Assembly: GCA_938036585.1 (NCBI GenBank)
Contig: CALHQN010000134.1
Coordinates: 1-16,085 of the forward strand
Source of the DNA: an uncultured Campylobacter sp.
GTDB lineage: Bacteria > Campylobacterota > Campylobacteria > Campylobacterales > Campylobacteraceae
DNA length: 16,085 bases
Reading direction: 5' to 3'
Shown: piece by piece, positions 6,610 through 13,308 of the stretch
How the letters are laid out: the number at the start of each line of letters is the position of its first letter
How positions within the stretch are numbered: position 1 is the stretch's first letter
Notes under the pieces: model-generated
Seen by the model: only the letters and a program-made list of their open reading frames with translations
The model's database searches: none
What the model was told of the DNA's origin: nothing
Made by a program: the position numbers and the translations under genes

Positions 6610-7689
6610 TTAATTTTCCCGCTCGATGGCGCTTTGCTTCGCCTTATCTTTCGTATCGACCCAGATATTAGGCACCGCGCCGCCCGGCGTTAGGAAAATT
6701 TTTGCGTCGCTGTTTTCGCGCAACGCCTCGTTAAATTTAGCCTGCGTCTCGATCTGCTTGAGGCTTAAAAGATTTGCATCCAAGCTCTTTGCGACCTCTT
6801 TATTGGCGTAGGCTTGCGCATCAGCCTCGATCTTAGCGGCATCGGCGCGACCTTGAGCCTCGATTTTTACGGCGTCTGCGTTACCTTTGGCAAGAGCAGC
6901 CTTTTTAAGCGCCTCTTGATTTGCGCGCTCGACCTCGTATTTGGTGCGCTCAGCCTCCTGTTTGGCGATCTGCACGCGCTCGATCTGCTCTTTTACCTTT
7001 GCGGGCAGAATAATCTCGCGAAGCTGCACGGCTAGTAGATCCACTGGCGAATTCGGCAGCGATTCGATATTTTTGCGGATACCGTCGTCGATCGCTTTAG
7101 CGATTTTGTCGCGTTTGGTAGGCAGCTCTTCGGCGGCATAGTTGCCGATGACGCTACGCACGACGTCCTTTACGCGCGGATCGATGATCTTATCCTCCCA
7201 TAAAAAGCCCCACTCGGCGATCGTGTTGGGCGCCGTGGCTTCATTGAGCCTGTATTGCACGGTAATGTCGATGCTGACGGGCAAATTTCGCGAGTCTAGC
7301 ACCGAGAGCGAGTTTTTGCTGATGATACCGCCCGCGGTACCGCTTTTAGTAGCGATACCCGCGCTCATATCTTCGCTGCTGGTGTAGTTGATGATACGCG
7401 TGCGAGTATCTACGACGAATACGTCCTGTATGAACGGCACGAAAAAGTGAAGTCCCGCGCCAAGAGGCGTCGGATCGTATTTACCTAAATTTGACTTGAT
7501 CCCCACTTCGCCCGATTGGATCGTGACGAAGGGCTTTGCAATCACAAGTAGCGCGATTAGCGCGATTATCACGTAAAGCACGCCGCTAAACTTGCCTATC
7601 CCTCCGAAATTAGGAATTTTAAAATTTAAATTCCCGCCTTTTTTGTCGCTGTTTTTCTTATTAAAATAATCATTCAAATCCGCTGGCAT
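6610..7689 (-). CDS. SPFH/Band-7 (prohibitin-like) membrane protein
   Basis: This 359-residue protein has a short polar, Gly/Lys/Asn-rich N-terminus, one membrane helix (about 35-53) and then an SPFH/prohibitin domain (about 54-235). The domain opens V-T-I-Q-S-G-E-V-G-I and contains the typical G-A-G-L-H-F-F-V-P-F-I-Q turn. An Ala/Lys/Glu-rich coiled coil (about 225-305) and a short tail ending near a PNIWVDTK strand follow. Such proteins oligomerise on membranes, and prohibitin/HflK/HflC members scaffold or restrain the protease FtsH; the partner here is unknown. The ATG is 8 nt after the ilvE stop, with AAGGA 5 nt upstream, so the two genes are very likely co-transcribed. As I recall, C. 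jejuni has the same pair (Cj0269c ilvE, Cj0268c). Confidence 0.9.
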   Translation of the reverse strand: MPADLNDYFNKKNSDKKGGNLNFKIPNFGGIGKFSGVLYVIIALIALLVIAKPFVTIQSGEVGIKSNLGKYDPTPLGAGLHFFVPFIQDVFVVDTRTRIINYTSSEDMSAGIATKSGTAGGIISKNSLSVLDSRNLPVSIDITVQYRLNEATAPNTIAEWGFLWEDKIIDPRVKDVVRSVIGNYAAEELPTKRDKIAKAIDDGIRKNIESLPNSPVDLLAVQLREIILPAKVKEQIERVQIAKQEAERTKYEVERANQEALKKAALAKGNADAVKIEAQGRADAAKIEADAQAYANKEVAKSLDANLLSLKQIETQAKFNEALRENSDAKIFLTPGGAVPNIWVDTKDKAKQSAIEREN

Positions 7690-7697
7690 GCGCGTCC

Positions 7698-8624
7698 TTA
7701 TTTAACGTATGTGAGCCAGTGCTCAAATTTTGGGTCTTTGCCCGTGACTACCGCGAAATATGCCTTTTGCAAGCGGCTCGTGATCTCGCCCATCTCGCCC
7801 TTGCCGATGATCCTGCCGTCAATGTTGCTAATCGGCGTGACCTCCGCGGCGGTGCCGGTGAAAAACGCCTCGTCCGCCGCATAGAGCTGATCGCGAGCGA
7901 TACGCTCTCTGCGGACTTCGTAGCCCAGGCTGCGCGCGATTTCGATGACCGAGTTTTGAGTGATGCTCTCTAGGCTGGTGTCGTTCGGCGGAGTGATGAT
8001 GAGCCCATCTTTTACGATAAATAGGCACTCGCCCGGCCCCTCTGCTACGAAGCCCTGAGGATCGAGCAGTATCGCCTCATCGTATCCCGCGTCAACCGCC
8101 TCAAAATTTGCCATCTGCGAGTTAAAATAATTCGCACTCGCCTTAGCTTTTGCCATCATCGAAAATTGCGCCGGCTTCATCCACGATGAAATTTTAGCTT
8201 TGATCCCCTTGCGTAGCGCCTCTTCGCCCATATACGCGCCCCATTGCCACGCTGCGACGATGACGTTTACCGGGCAGTTCGTAGACGAAACGCCCATCGA
8301 ACCGTAGCCGAAGTATGCAAGCGGGCGAATATAGACGGTCTGATCGAAGCGGTTTTTTGCGACGACGTCGATCTGAGCCTTACGGAGCTGCTCGAAGCTA
8401 AACGAAAGCTTGATTAGGCAGAGTTTTGCCGAAATTTCAAGCCTGCGAGTGTGCTCGTCCAAGCGGAAAATCGCGTAGCCTTTGTCGGTTTTATAAGCGC
8501 GTACGCCCTCAAATACGGCGTTTCCGTAGTGCAAAGAGTGCGTCAAAACGTGAGTAGTAGCTTCCGCCCATGGGATTAGCTTGCCGTCTTTCCAGATGAG
8601 CTCGGTCTCTTGAATTTGTGCCAT
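7698..8624 (-). CDS. ilvE: Branched-chain amino acid aminotransferase
   Basis: Fold-type IV PLP enzyme that transfers the amino group between glutamate and the keto acids of leucine, isoleucine and valine. At 308 residues it has the family's usual length. The N-terminus shows H-S-L-H-Y-G-N-A-V-F-E-G-V-R (29-42). The PLP lysine is K161 in KASANY, matching the K-A-G-G-N-Y context of E. coli IlvE. E-G-P-G-E-C-L-F (about 195-202) and FFTGTAAEVTPI (about 255-266) are class signatures. The start is preceded by AAAGGATCAAGA. It is the first gene of a two-gene operon with the SPFH protein. A -10 (8656-8661) and an adjoining palindrome (8676-8690) could mediate control. Confidence 0.95.
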   Translation of the reverse strand: MAQIQETELIWKDGKLIPWAEATTHVLTHSLHYGNAVFEGVRAYKTDKGYAIFRLDEHTRRLEISAKLCLIKLSFSFEQLRKAQIDVVAKNRFDQTVYIRPLAYFGYGSMGVSSTNCPVNVIVAAWQWGAYMGEEALRKGIKAKISSWMKPAQFSMMAKAKASANYFNSQMANFEAVDAGYDEAILLDPQGFVAEGPGECLFIVKDGLIITPPNDTSLESITQNSVIEIARSLGYEVRRERIARDQLYAADEAFFTGTAAEVTPISNIDGRIIGKGEMGEITSRLQKAYFAVVTGKDPKFEHWLTYVK

Positions 8625-8655
8625 TTCTTGATCCTTTGATGAAATTTAATCCATA

Positions 8656-8661
8656 ATTCTA
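8656..8661 (-). promoter_or_regulatory. Predicted -10 box of the ilvE operon
   Basis: TAGAAT on the - strand, behind the T-rich CTTTTAG. Predicted start near 8649 gives a leader of about 25 nt carrying the AAAGGA ribosome binding site. The same TAGAAT hexamer is used at 11429-11434. Confidence 0.45.
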
Positions 8662-8675
8662 GCTAAAAGAATATT

Positions 8676-8690
8676 AATTTCTAAGAAATT
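8676..8690. promoter_or_regulatory. Perfect 15-bp palindrome over the ilvE -35 zone, possible operator
   Basis: AATTTCT, A, AGAAATT: 7-bp perfect arms around one base. It is centred about 25 bp upstream of the predicted -10 box, where a repressor would block RNA polymerase. AT-rich palindromes arise easily in this DNA, so function is uncertain. Confidence 0.4.
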
Positions 8691-8753
8691 CTACCTGCGA
8701 GGATTCGGTACGGTAGGCGAAACTCCGCCCGCAGAATTTAAGGCGATTTGCAT

Positions 8754-8782
8754 CGCTAAATTTTGCTTTTTAAAATTTAGCG
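8754..8782. repeat. 11-bp perfect inverted repeat between pldA and ilvE
   Basis: CGCTAAATTTT (8754-8764), loop GCTTTTT, AAAATTTAGCG (8772-8782). It lies about 90 nt downstream of the pldA stop codon, followed on the - strand by no T-run. A second small stem (TGCGG/CCGCA, about 8818-8838) lies between it and pldA. Either may end the mobA–pldA transcript. Confidence 0.6.
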
Positions 8783-8870
8783 GCGTAGAGCAAAAAGCTG
8801 CGAAATTTTATATTTTATGCGGATAAAATTTAGCCGCAGAATTTCAGGCTTTTTGATCCAAGCTCGCCTT

Positions 8871-10010
8871 TTAAAATTCTACGAAAGAAAGTCCGATGTC
8901 GATCTTATTGACGCTGCGTTTGTAGTCCGCGAGGCTTTCGCCGTAGCCATTGAAGTAGCGCAGATAGCCGTAAAATCCGCTGTTAAAGATCGGGAAGCTG
9001 TAGTTTAGCTCGATCGCGCCGCGGTTACTGCCGTCAAAATGTAGGTTGTTACGCCACAGAGCGCTAAGTCGTTGTTTGCCGAAGGTGTATGACGCGCGCA
9101 GATCGCCGTAGCCCATATAATCCGCGATGTCCTCGTTCGTGCGGTCCAGCCAAAACGCATACCACACTCTGGGGGTGATAGAAAATCCGTCCGCACTCCA
9201 GGTACTTTGGGCGTAGAGCCTATTCCATGAGCGCGATTCCTCGCCGCCCTTGCCGTTTGACTCGTGCATTGCGCCTAATTTTAACTCGTCCGCAAACGGC
9301 ACCGGCGCGCTAACGTAAAGCTCGGGGCGGTAGTTACTCTCGCGGAAAGGGGCGCTATCCTGCGTGATCTGCCACCAGGAATTTTGCGCGTAGGCGAATG
9401 AAATTTTCTCTCCAAGCCCCAGCGCGTCATATGTTATCGGCCGCTCGAAGCTAAACTCAAAATGCAGCTCATCCGCCTTACGATTGGGCTTTTTGCTGAA
9501 ATCGTGGGTGAAAAGCATATAGATCGGCTCGTAGTATTTAAGCCCCAAAAATCCAAAATTTCGGCCATTTTGCTCGCCTTGCGGCGCGGAATCCGGCGCG
9601 GCGGAATTTTGCGGGAGCGAGGCGGAATTAGATGAAGTTAAATTTGAGGTGGAGCTTGACATAGCGGAGCCTGCATCTGCGAAATTTGATGCAGCGGAAT
9701 TTGGCGCGCTGGATCTTGTCATGGCGGAATTTTGTGCGAGGGAATTTTGCGCCGCAGCAGAGCGTAAAACGGCGACATCATCGTGTGAAGCGCGGTTTTC
9801 TGCGGACGAGGTAGAATTTTCTGCGACTTTTCGGCGCGGTTTATCGCCTTTATCCGCTAGACTTGCCGCGGCAATCTTTTTGTAATAGATCATTGCGTTT
9901 TTGTAATCGCCCCTGGCCTCGTATTCGCCGGCCTTTGCGTATAGTTCGGAGAGATCTTGCGCGGCTAGGCTCATGGCGCAAAGCGCGAGCGCTAAAGCTT
10001 TAAATTTCAT
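8871..10010 (-). CDS. pldA: Outer-membrane phospholipase A1 (PldA) with expanded N-terminal linker
   Basis: This calcium-dependent outer-membrane lipase hydrolyses acyl chains of phospholipids. It has a signal peptide (residues 1-17, ending S-L-A-A), then a TPR-like helical hairpin (19-48, Y-E-A-R-G-D-Y-K-N-A). A Ser/Asn/Ala-rich linker (about 62-148) follows, then the 12-stranded OMPLA barrel (about 155-379). Catalytic residues match E. coli PldA (H142, S144, N156) with identical spacing: H249 and S251 in M-H-E-S-N-G-K, and N263 in SRSWNRLY. The last residue is Phe, as expected for barrel assembly. At 379 residues it is longer than the roughly 330 usual in Campylobacter; the excess is the linker, built from 15-bp repeats. 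The ATG overlaps the end of mobA by 11 bp, and AAGGG lies 5 nt upstream, so translation is probably coupled to mobA. Confidence 0.93.
   Translation of the reverse strand: MKFKALALALCAMSLAAQDLSELYAKAGEYEARGDYKNAMIYYKKIAAASLADKGDKPRRKVAENSTSSAENRASHDDVAVLRSAAAQNSLAQNSAMTRSSAPNSAASNFADAGSAMSSSTSNLTSSNSASLPQNSAAPDSAPQGEQNGRNFGFLGLKYYEPIYMLFTHDFSKKPNRKADELHFEFSFERPITYDALGLGEKISFAYAQNSWWQITQDSAPFRESNYRPELYVSAPVPFADELKLGAMHESNGKGGEESRSWNRLYAQSTWSADGFSITPRVWYAFWLDRTNEDIADYMGYGDLRASYTFGKQRLSALWRNNLHFDGSNRGAIELNYSFPIFNSGFYGYLRYFNGYGESLADYKRSVNKIDIGLSFVEF
9586..9747 (-). repeat. 15-bp tandem repeat inside the pldA linker
   Basis: On the + strand, cores related to GCGGAATTT start at 9586, 9601, 9622, 9637, 9649, 9664, 9679, 9694, 9709, 9724 and 9739. 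All steps are 15 bp except one of 21 and one of 12, which keep the reading frame. They encode pentapeptides such as QNSLA, QNSAM, PNSAA and SNFAD. Core and frame are the same as in the hisIE linker (5901-5954). Confidence 0.85.
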
Positions 10011-10545
10011 CTGCGCCCTTTAAATCATTTTGATAATTTATATTTAAAAACTGCTCTTTGTTTTTGAAATTTAGTACTTTGGAATTTGCAGATCCGATGA
10101 GCGCGCCGATCTTATGCTCTCCTGCGCGGTAGAGCTCAAGCGCGTGCGGAGCGAGATCCGCGTCAAAAAATCCGCACAGGCTGTGTCTATGCGCTTCGTC
10201 GCCCGCCACGCAAATTTGCCCCTCCTGCTCGCTAAGCGCGCGAATGGTGGAAATTTCTACAAATGGCATATCGGCGGGGATGATAAAAATGCGCTCGCCG
10301 CTAAATGGTTTCAGCGCCGAATATAGCGCGCCCATCGGCGAAAATTCCTCAAATTCGTCGTAGATCATAGGAAGCGGCGGGTTAAATTTAGAGCTTTTGG
10401 CGCAGGCGAAAACCCGCTCAAACTCGCGGCTTAGGCGCGAGAAAAGAAAGTGCGTCATGCTGGGATACCCGCGAAATGGAAACAGCGTTTTATCGCTGCC
10501 GAAGCGCGAGCTTTTGCCGCCGCAGAGAATGACGCAGGTTTTCAT
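10000..10545 (-). CDS. mobA: Molybdenum cofactor guanylyltransferase MobA
   Basis: MobA joins GMP from GTP to molybdopterin to make the guanine dinucleotide form of the cofactor used by formate dehydrogenase, nitrate reductase and related enzymes. The 181-residue protein opens with the nucleotide-binding signature L-C-G-G-K-S-S-R-F-G-S-D-K (about 6-18). It contains P-M-G-A-L-Y-S-A (about 70-77) and the metal-binding P-A-D-M-P-F (about 91-96). An upstream in-frame ATG at 10566 would add 7 residues, but M-K-T-C-V-I-L-C-G-G at 10545 is the natural family start. GGTGA lies about 9 nt before it, a weak ribosome binding site. It overlaps pldA by 11 bp; I recall the same order in C. jejuni (Cj1350–Cj1351). 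No terminator separates it from the gene upstream, 82 bp away, so the three may share a transcript. Confidence 0.9.
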   Translation of the reverse strand: MKTCVILCGGKSSRFGSDKTLFPFRGYPSMTHFLFSRLSREFERVFACAKSSKFNPPLPMIYDEFEEFSPMGALYSALKPFSGERIFIIPADMPFVEISTIRALSEQEGQICVAGDEAHRHSLCGFFDADLAPHALELYRAGEHKIGALIGSANSKVLNFKNKEQFLNINYQNDLKGADEI

Positions 10546-10627
10546 CGAAATTTCACCGGCTTTCATCGATCTTCATCGCGGCGAAATTTTAAATTTGAAA
10601 GTAAAATCTGAAAGAAGCGCAGGCATA

Positions 10628-11404
10628 TCAGTCTTTTTGCATATATTTGGCTTTGCCAAGGGCGTTATTTGCGATGAACTGATAAAGGCTCGGCGCCTGA
10701 AGCTTGGCTAGCTCGGGGTATTTGGCTTTAAGCGTCTTCCAGATGTCATAGACTCGCATACCGCTTGCGTAAAGCTTCATAATCTCGCTAAAATGCGGAT
10801 CGTAAAGGCTCGGCTTTTTATACAGTGAGAGTTTGCGGTCGGTATCAAGCGCGGCGTTTGCCTCGATAAAAGCGGCAAGATCGCGCTCGCTTACTTTTGC
10901 AAAATCCTTTTCGTATTGAGATTTCATATACTTTAAAATTTCTTTATTGCTAACGCCTTGGAAGTGCATTTTCTTGATCTCAAATCGATACGCATATAAG
11001 AAATCCTCGCTTTTTTTGGCGGTTGCGCGAAGTCTTGTTTTTTCATCTTTGAACGTCACGGAGATAAAGTGCGTAAGCCCTGCGGCGGTGACGGCGCTTT
11101 TAAACGCTTCGTCCTCCTCGCCGATCTTTTTTAAGATCGCCTTGACGGTGTAGCCCTGGGCGATAAGGTTTGAAATTTTATCTTTATACGGTTTGTAGTC
11201 GAATCGCACGCGACGAAAGCCTGTTTCGGCGCTGATTTTTTTATAAATTCTAGCATGCTCGTTGGCCGTAAAATAAGAGGATTTCAGCGCTTTACGGAGC
11301 TGCTCGGCGACTGCGGTAAAATCGTCGTAGTCTATGATGCCTGCGATCAGCTCTTTTTCGTTTACGACCTTGCCGTTAACGATCGCGATAGTAATAACTT
11401 TCAT
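10628..11404 (-). CDS. Unrecognised protein with three helix-turn-helix-like repeats
   Basis: I cannot name a family for this 258-residue basic protein. After an N-terminal region opening with a hydrophobic strand (M-K-V-I-T-I-A-I-V), it contains three copies, about 65 residues apart, of a roughly 44-residue helical unit (73-115, 139-183, 204-247). Each reads approximately I-x-x-L-x-x-x-G-x-x-x-x-x-I-L-K-x-(L/M)..., a linker, then L-x-x-F-I-x-x-N. This resembles the 'I..L..G.s...I...L' pattern of resolvase/TraK-like helix-turn-helix segments, so DNA binding is plausible but unproven. No signal peptide or membrane helix is present. GGAGAG lies about 5 nt before the ATG, and a TAGAAT promoter (11429-11434) lies upstream. 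It may head the mobA–pldA transcript. Confidence 0.75.
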   Translation of the reverse strand: MKVITIAIVNGKVVNEKELIAGIIDYDDFTAVAEQLRKALKSSYFTANEHARIYKKISAETGFRRVRFDYKPYKDKISNLIAQGYTVKAILKKIGEEDEAFKSAVTAAGLTHFISVTFKDEKTRLRATAKKSEDFLYAYRFEIKKMHFQGVSNKEILKYMKSQYEKDFAKVSERDLAAFIEANAALDTDRKLSLYKKPSLYDPHFSEIMKLYASGMRVYDIWKTLKAKYPELAKLQAPSLYQFIANNALGKAKYMQKD

Positions 11405-11428
11405 GGATCTCTCCTTATATCGCCAAAA

Positions 11429-11434
11429 ATTCTA
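11429..11434 (-). promoter_or_regulatory. Predicted -10 box for the repeat-protein gene
   Basis: TAGAAT on the - strand behind TTTTTCGGT, matching the Campylobacter pattern of a T-run just upstream of the -10. The start codon is 24 nt downstream. The rest of 11435-11613 has no gene and only scattered AAATTT words. Confidence 0.45.
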
Positions 11435-11613
11435 ACCGAAAAATATAAACTCAAATTTAATTATTTGTTATCGGGCGCAGCCGGCTAAATTTAAAAGTCG
11501 CTTTAGGTCAAACGCTTCTAAATTTGCCTATTTTGCGGCGCGGAGAGGACGCGGGTTTTAAAATTTTTTCTCGGTTCGTAGCTGTTTATTTAAGAATCTT
11601 GCGCAGTAAAATT

Positions 11614-11973
11614 TCAGCTCTTTTTAAACGAAAAAAGTTTTTTGATCTTCGTAAGCCCCAACTTCATACCGCTGTATTTCATCATGCGAGCCATATTCGT
11701 CCACATTTCGCGCTCGTAGCACGGATGCGGGCAGTGGTGGCAGCGCGGTTTTTCGGTGTGCGCACAGGCACCAAGGCGCGCGTAGGCGTAACGCAACATC
11801 CGCTCGCAGTCCGCGCAGAGATGAAACTGCGTCTGCACGAGCCCCTTGTCGTCTTTGTAGTTATGAAGCACGGCGCCATCTTTTTTAGGCGCGTCCGTGT
11901 GCTTATCGTCGCAGTAAATTTGGATAAATTTCGTTACCGTGGTTACTTCGTAGATAAATTTTTCGCTCGTCAT
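11614..11973 (-). CDS. YgbA-family ('nitrous oxide-stimulated promoter') cysteine-rich protein
   Basis: This 119-residue cytoplasmic protein matches the family named after a nitrous-oxide-stimulated promoter, which includes E. coli YgbA, a member of the NsrR nitrosative-stress regulon. It has the family's order of cysteines and histidines: I-Y-C-D-D-K-H (19-25), H-L-C-A-D-C (51-56), R-L-G-A-C-A-H (67-72), K-P-R-C-H-H-C-P-H-P-C-Y (75-86) and M-K-Y-S-G-M (98-103). Eight cysteines (21, 53, 56, 70, 78, 81, 85 plus His 25 as a possible further ligand to these seven) suggest metal or Fe-S binding; I count seven cysteines in these motifs. The biochemical role is unsettled. AAAGGATCAAAG precedes the ATG. 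A 16-bp palindrome (12019-12034) lies upstream at a position suited to Crp/Fnr-type activation. Confidence 0.85.
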   Translation of the reverse strand: MTSEKFIYEVTTVTKFIQIYCDDKHTDAPKKDGAVLHNYKDDKGLVQTQFHLCADCERMLRYAYARLGACAHTEKPRCHHCPHPCYEREMWTNMARMMKYSGMKLGLTKIKKLFSFKKS

Positions 11974-11991
11974 CTTTGATCCTTTGGGCGG

Positions 11992-11997
11992 ATTTTA
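11992..11997 (-). promoter_or_regulatory. Predicted -10 box of the YgbA-family gene
   Basis: TAAAAT on the - strand (in TTTTAGATAAAATC), 18 nt before the ATG. Predicted start is near 11985, leaving a leader of about 12 nt that is mostly the ribosome binding site. That start would place the palindrome at 12019-12034 at -41.5. Confidence 0.35.
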
Positions 11998-12009
11998 TCT
12001 AAAAGAGAC

Positions 12010-12034
12010 AAAAATACTCTTGAGCGCGCTCAAG
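12010..12034 (-). terminator. 16-bp perfect palindrome: terminator of the AI-2E gene and/or Crp/Fnr-like operator
   Basis: CTTGAGCGCGCTCAAG (12019-12034) is a perfect palindrome 14 nt after the AI-2E-family stop codon. On the - strand it is followed by AGTA and then TTTTT (12014-12010), so it may fold as a terminator with a 6-bp stem and a CGCG loop, though the U-run is 4 nt away. The core TTGAG-N4-CTCAA also has the shape of Crp/Fnr-family sites (TTGAT-N4-ATCAA). Confidence 0.5.
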
Positions 12035-12048
12035 CCCTTAAAGCTTTA

Positions 12049-13056
12049 CTATTTTTCTACTTTATTGCCGAGCAGCGTCGCGATAGACTTCGTTTTGTCG
12101 TTTGAGGCAAGCGCGATCTGAATGCTCATCGTAAGCGGTACTGCTAAAAACAGTCCGCCGATGCCGAGTACGAAGCCCCATAGCAGCAGCCCCGCAAGTA
12201 CGCTGATCGTTGAAAGCCCGAGCCCTTGCCCTAAAAATCGCGGCTCGATAATGTTGCCGATCGCGACGTTTACGGCTAGATATATCGCGATGGTCCAGAC
12301 GCTGTAGCTTATATCCATCGTAGAAAGGGTCACGAAAAGCGTCGGAAAGACCGCTACGATCGAGCCGATGGTTGGGATGAAATTTAGCACGAAGGCTAAA
12401 ATCCCCCACAGCGCGGCGTACGGAACTCCGAGCGTCCATAGTCCGAGCCCGATCAGCGCGCCGGTGCAGGCTGAGGCTATGGTTTTAATGAGAAGGTACT
12501 TTTTCAAATTTGAAGCAAATTTTTTGACGAAAGTGTGCGTCGCATGGCTGCGCTGCGAAAAATAGCGGATCTTTTCATCCATCATAGAGCTTTCAAAGAC
12601 CATAAACGAGACCATTATGAAGATGAAAAATCCCGTCGAGACGATCGAGCCTGTTTTGCGAAGCAGGGTAGAGATTTGTGCCGCGACCTCGTTAGGATCG
12701 ACGCCTAGTCCTTGGACGTCAAACTCCACACCGAAGCGAACAAGCCTTGTGCTGATACCCTGCAAGACGTCGTTAAATTTAGCCTGAAGCTCCGGCAAGC
12801 GCGCCGAAAATTCCTTGATCGCGTCAAAGATCACTGAGCCGAAAAAAACCATAATCGCTACGAATGCGAAAGTTACGAGCAGGAAGCTAAAAACGCGGCC
12901 GACGCGGAGTTTTTGCACATATAGCACCAGCGGCGAGACCAGCACGGTGATAAAAATAGCAAGCAAAAACGGCACGACGATGGTCTGCGCGGCTTTAAGA
13001 CCCGCCAGGATAATAACTACGCAAGCGATGGAGATCAAGGACATTTGAAGTTTCAA
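12049..13056 (-). CDS. AI-2E family (PerM/TqsA-type) membrane transporter
   Basis: This 335-residue polytopic inner-membrane protein belongs to the AI-2E transporter superfamily. It has an N-terminal hydrophobic pair (about 6-46), a third segment (56-80) and a long soluble loop (81-135). Then come membrane segments near 138-157, 190-228, 231-246, 252-270 and 285-315. Family signatures are F-I-P-T-I-G-S-I (227-234) and E-P-R-F-L-G-Q-G-L-G-L-S (271-282), then W-G-F-V-L-G-I-G-G-L-F-L-A-V-P-L. Members export AI-2, act in Na+/H+ antiport or have unknown cargo, so the substrate is not assigned. The start is a TTG: AGGA lies 6 nt before it, whereas the next ATG (13044) has no suitably spaced site. 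A 6-bp hairpin (TTTCGC/GCGAAA, 13077-13094) lies just upstream of the leader. Confidence 0.9.
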   Translation of the reverse strand: MKLQMSLISIACVVIILAGLKAAQTIVVPFLLAIFITVLVSPLVLYVQKLRVGRVFSFLLVTFAFVAIMVFFGSVIFDAIKEFSARLPELQAKFNDVLQGISTRLVRFGVEFDVQGLGVDPNEVAAQISTLLRKTGSIVSTGFFIFIMVSFMVFESSMMDEKIRYFSQRSHATHTFVKKFASNLKKYLLIKTIASACTGALIGLGLWTLGVPYAALWGILAFVLNFIPTIGSIVAVFPTLFVTLSTMDISYSVWTIAIYLAVNVAIGNIIEPRFLGQGLGLSTISVLAGLLLWGFVLGIGGLFLAVPLTMSIQIALASNDKTKSIATLLGNKVEK

Positions 13057-13076
13057 GGCTTTTCCTAAATTTAAAT

Positions 13077-13094
13077 TTTCGCTTTGGCGCGAAA
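13077..13094. repeat. Small inverted repeat upstream of the AI-2E-family gene
   Basis: TTTCGC, 6-nt loop, GCGAAA: a perfect 6-bp stem about 20 nt upstream of the TTG start. It may be in the leader of the - strand gene or be an operator. The divergent spacer 13057-13308 otherwise holds AAATTT-rich DNA, including two CCGCTAAATTTAA copies (near 13152 and 13211). Confidence 0.35.
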
Positions 13095-13251
13095 CTAAGG
13101 AGCGATTTTAACTAAAATTTCATAAAATTTAGCTCTGCTTTGAAATTTTATCCGCTAAATTTAAGCTCGCTCGGTATCGTTCCGCTCGTGCAGCTTTGCT
13201 TTTGGCTTGCCCGCTAAATTTAAAAACGCTGCAAATCCCAAATCCCGCGTG

Positions 13252-13278
13252 GCAAAAATTAAAATTTTTTGCTAAAAT
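13252..13278 (+). promoter_or_regulatory. Predicted methyltransferase promoter overlapping an inverted repeat
   Basis: TAAAAT at 13273-13278 is a plausible -10, 30 nt before the ATG at 13309. Just upstream, GCAAAAA (13252-13258) and TTTTTGC (13266-13272) form a 7-bp inverted repeat in the spacer region. The T-run fits Campylobacter promoters; the dyad could also bind a regulator. Confidence 0.4.
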
Positions 13279-13308
13279 TTTGCGAAATTTACACGAGCAG
13301 GATCAAAA

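Noticed and set aside
11524..11979. Open frame of 151 codons on the + strand over the YgbA-family gene
   Set aside because: The opposite strand has the family's cysteine/histidine motifs and a good start; the + frame is its shadow.
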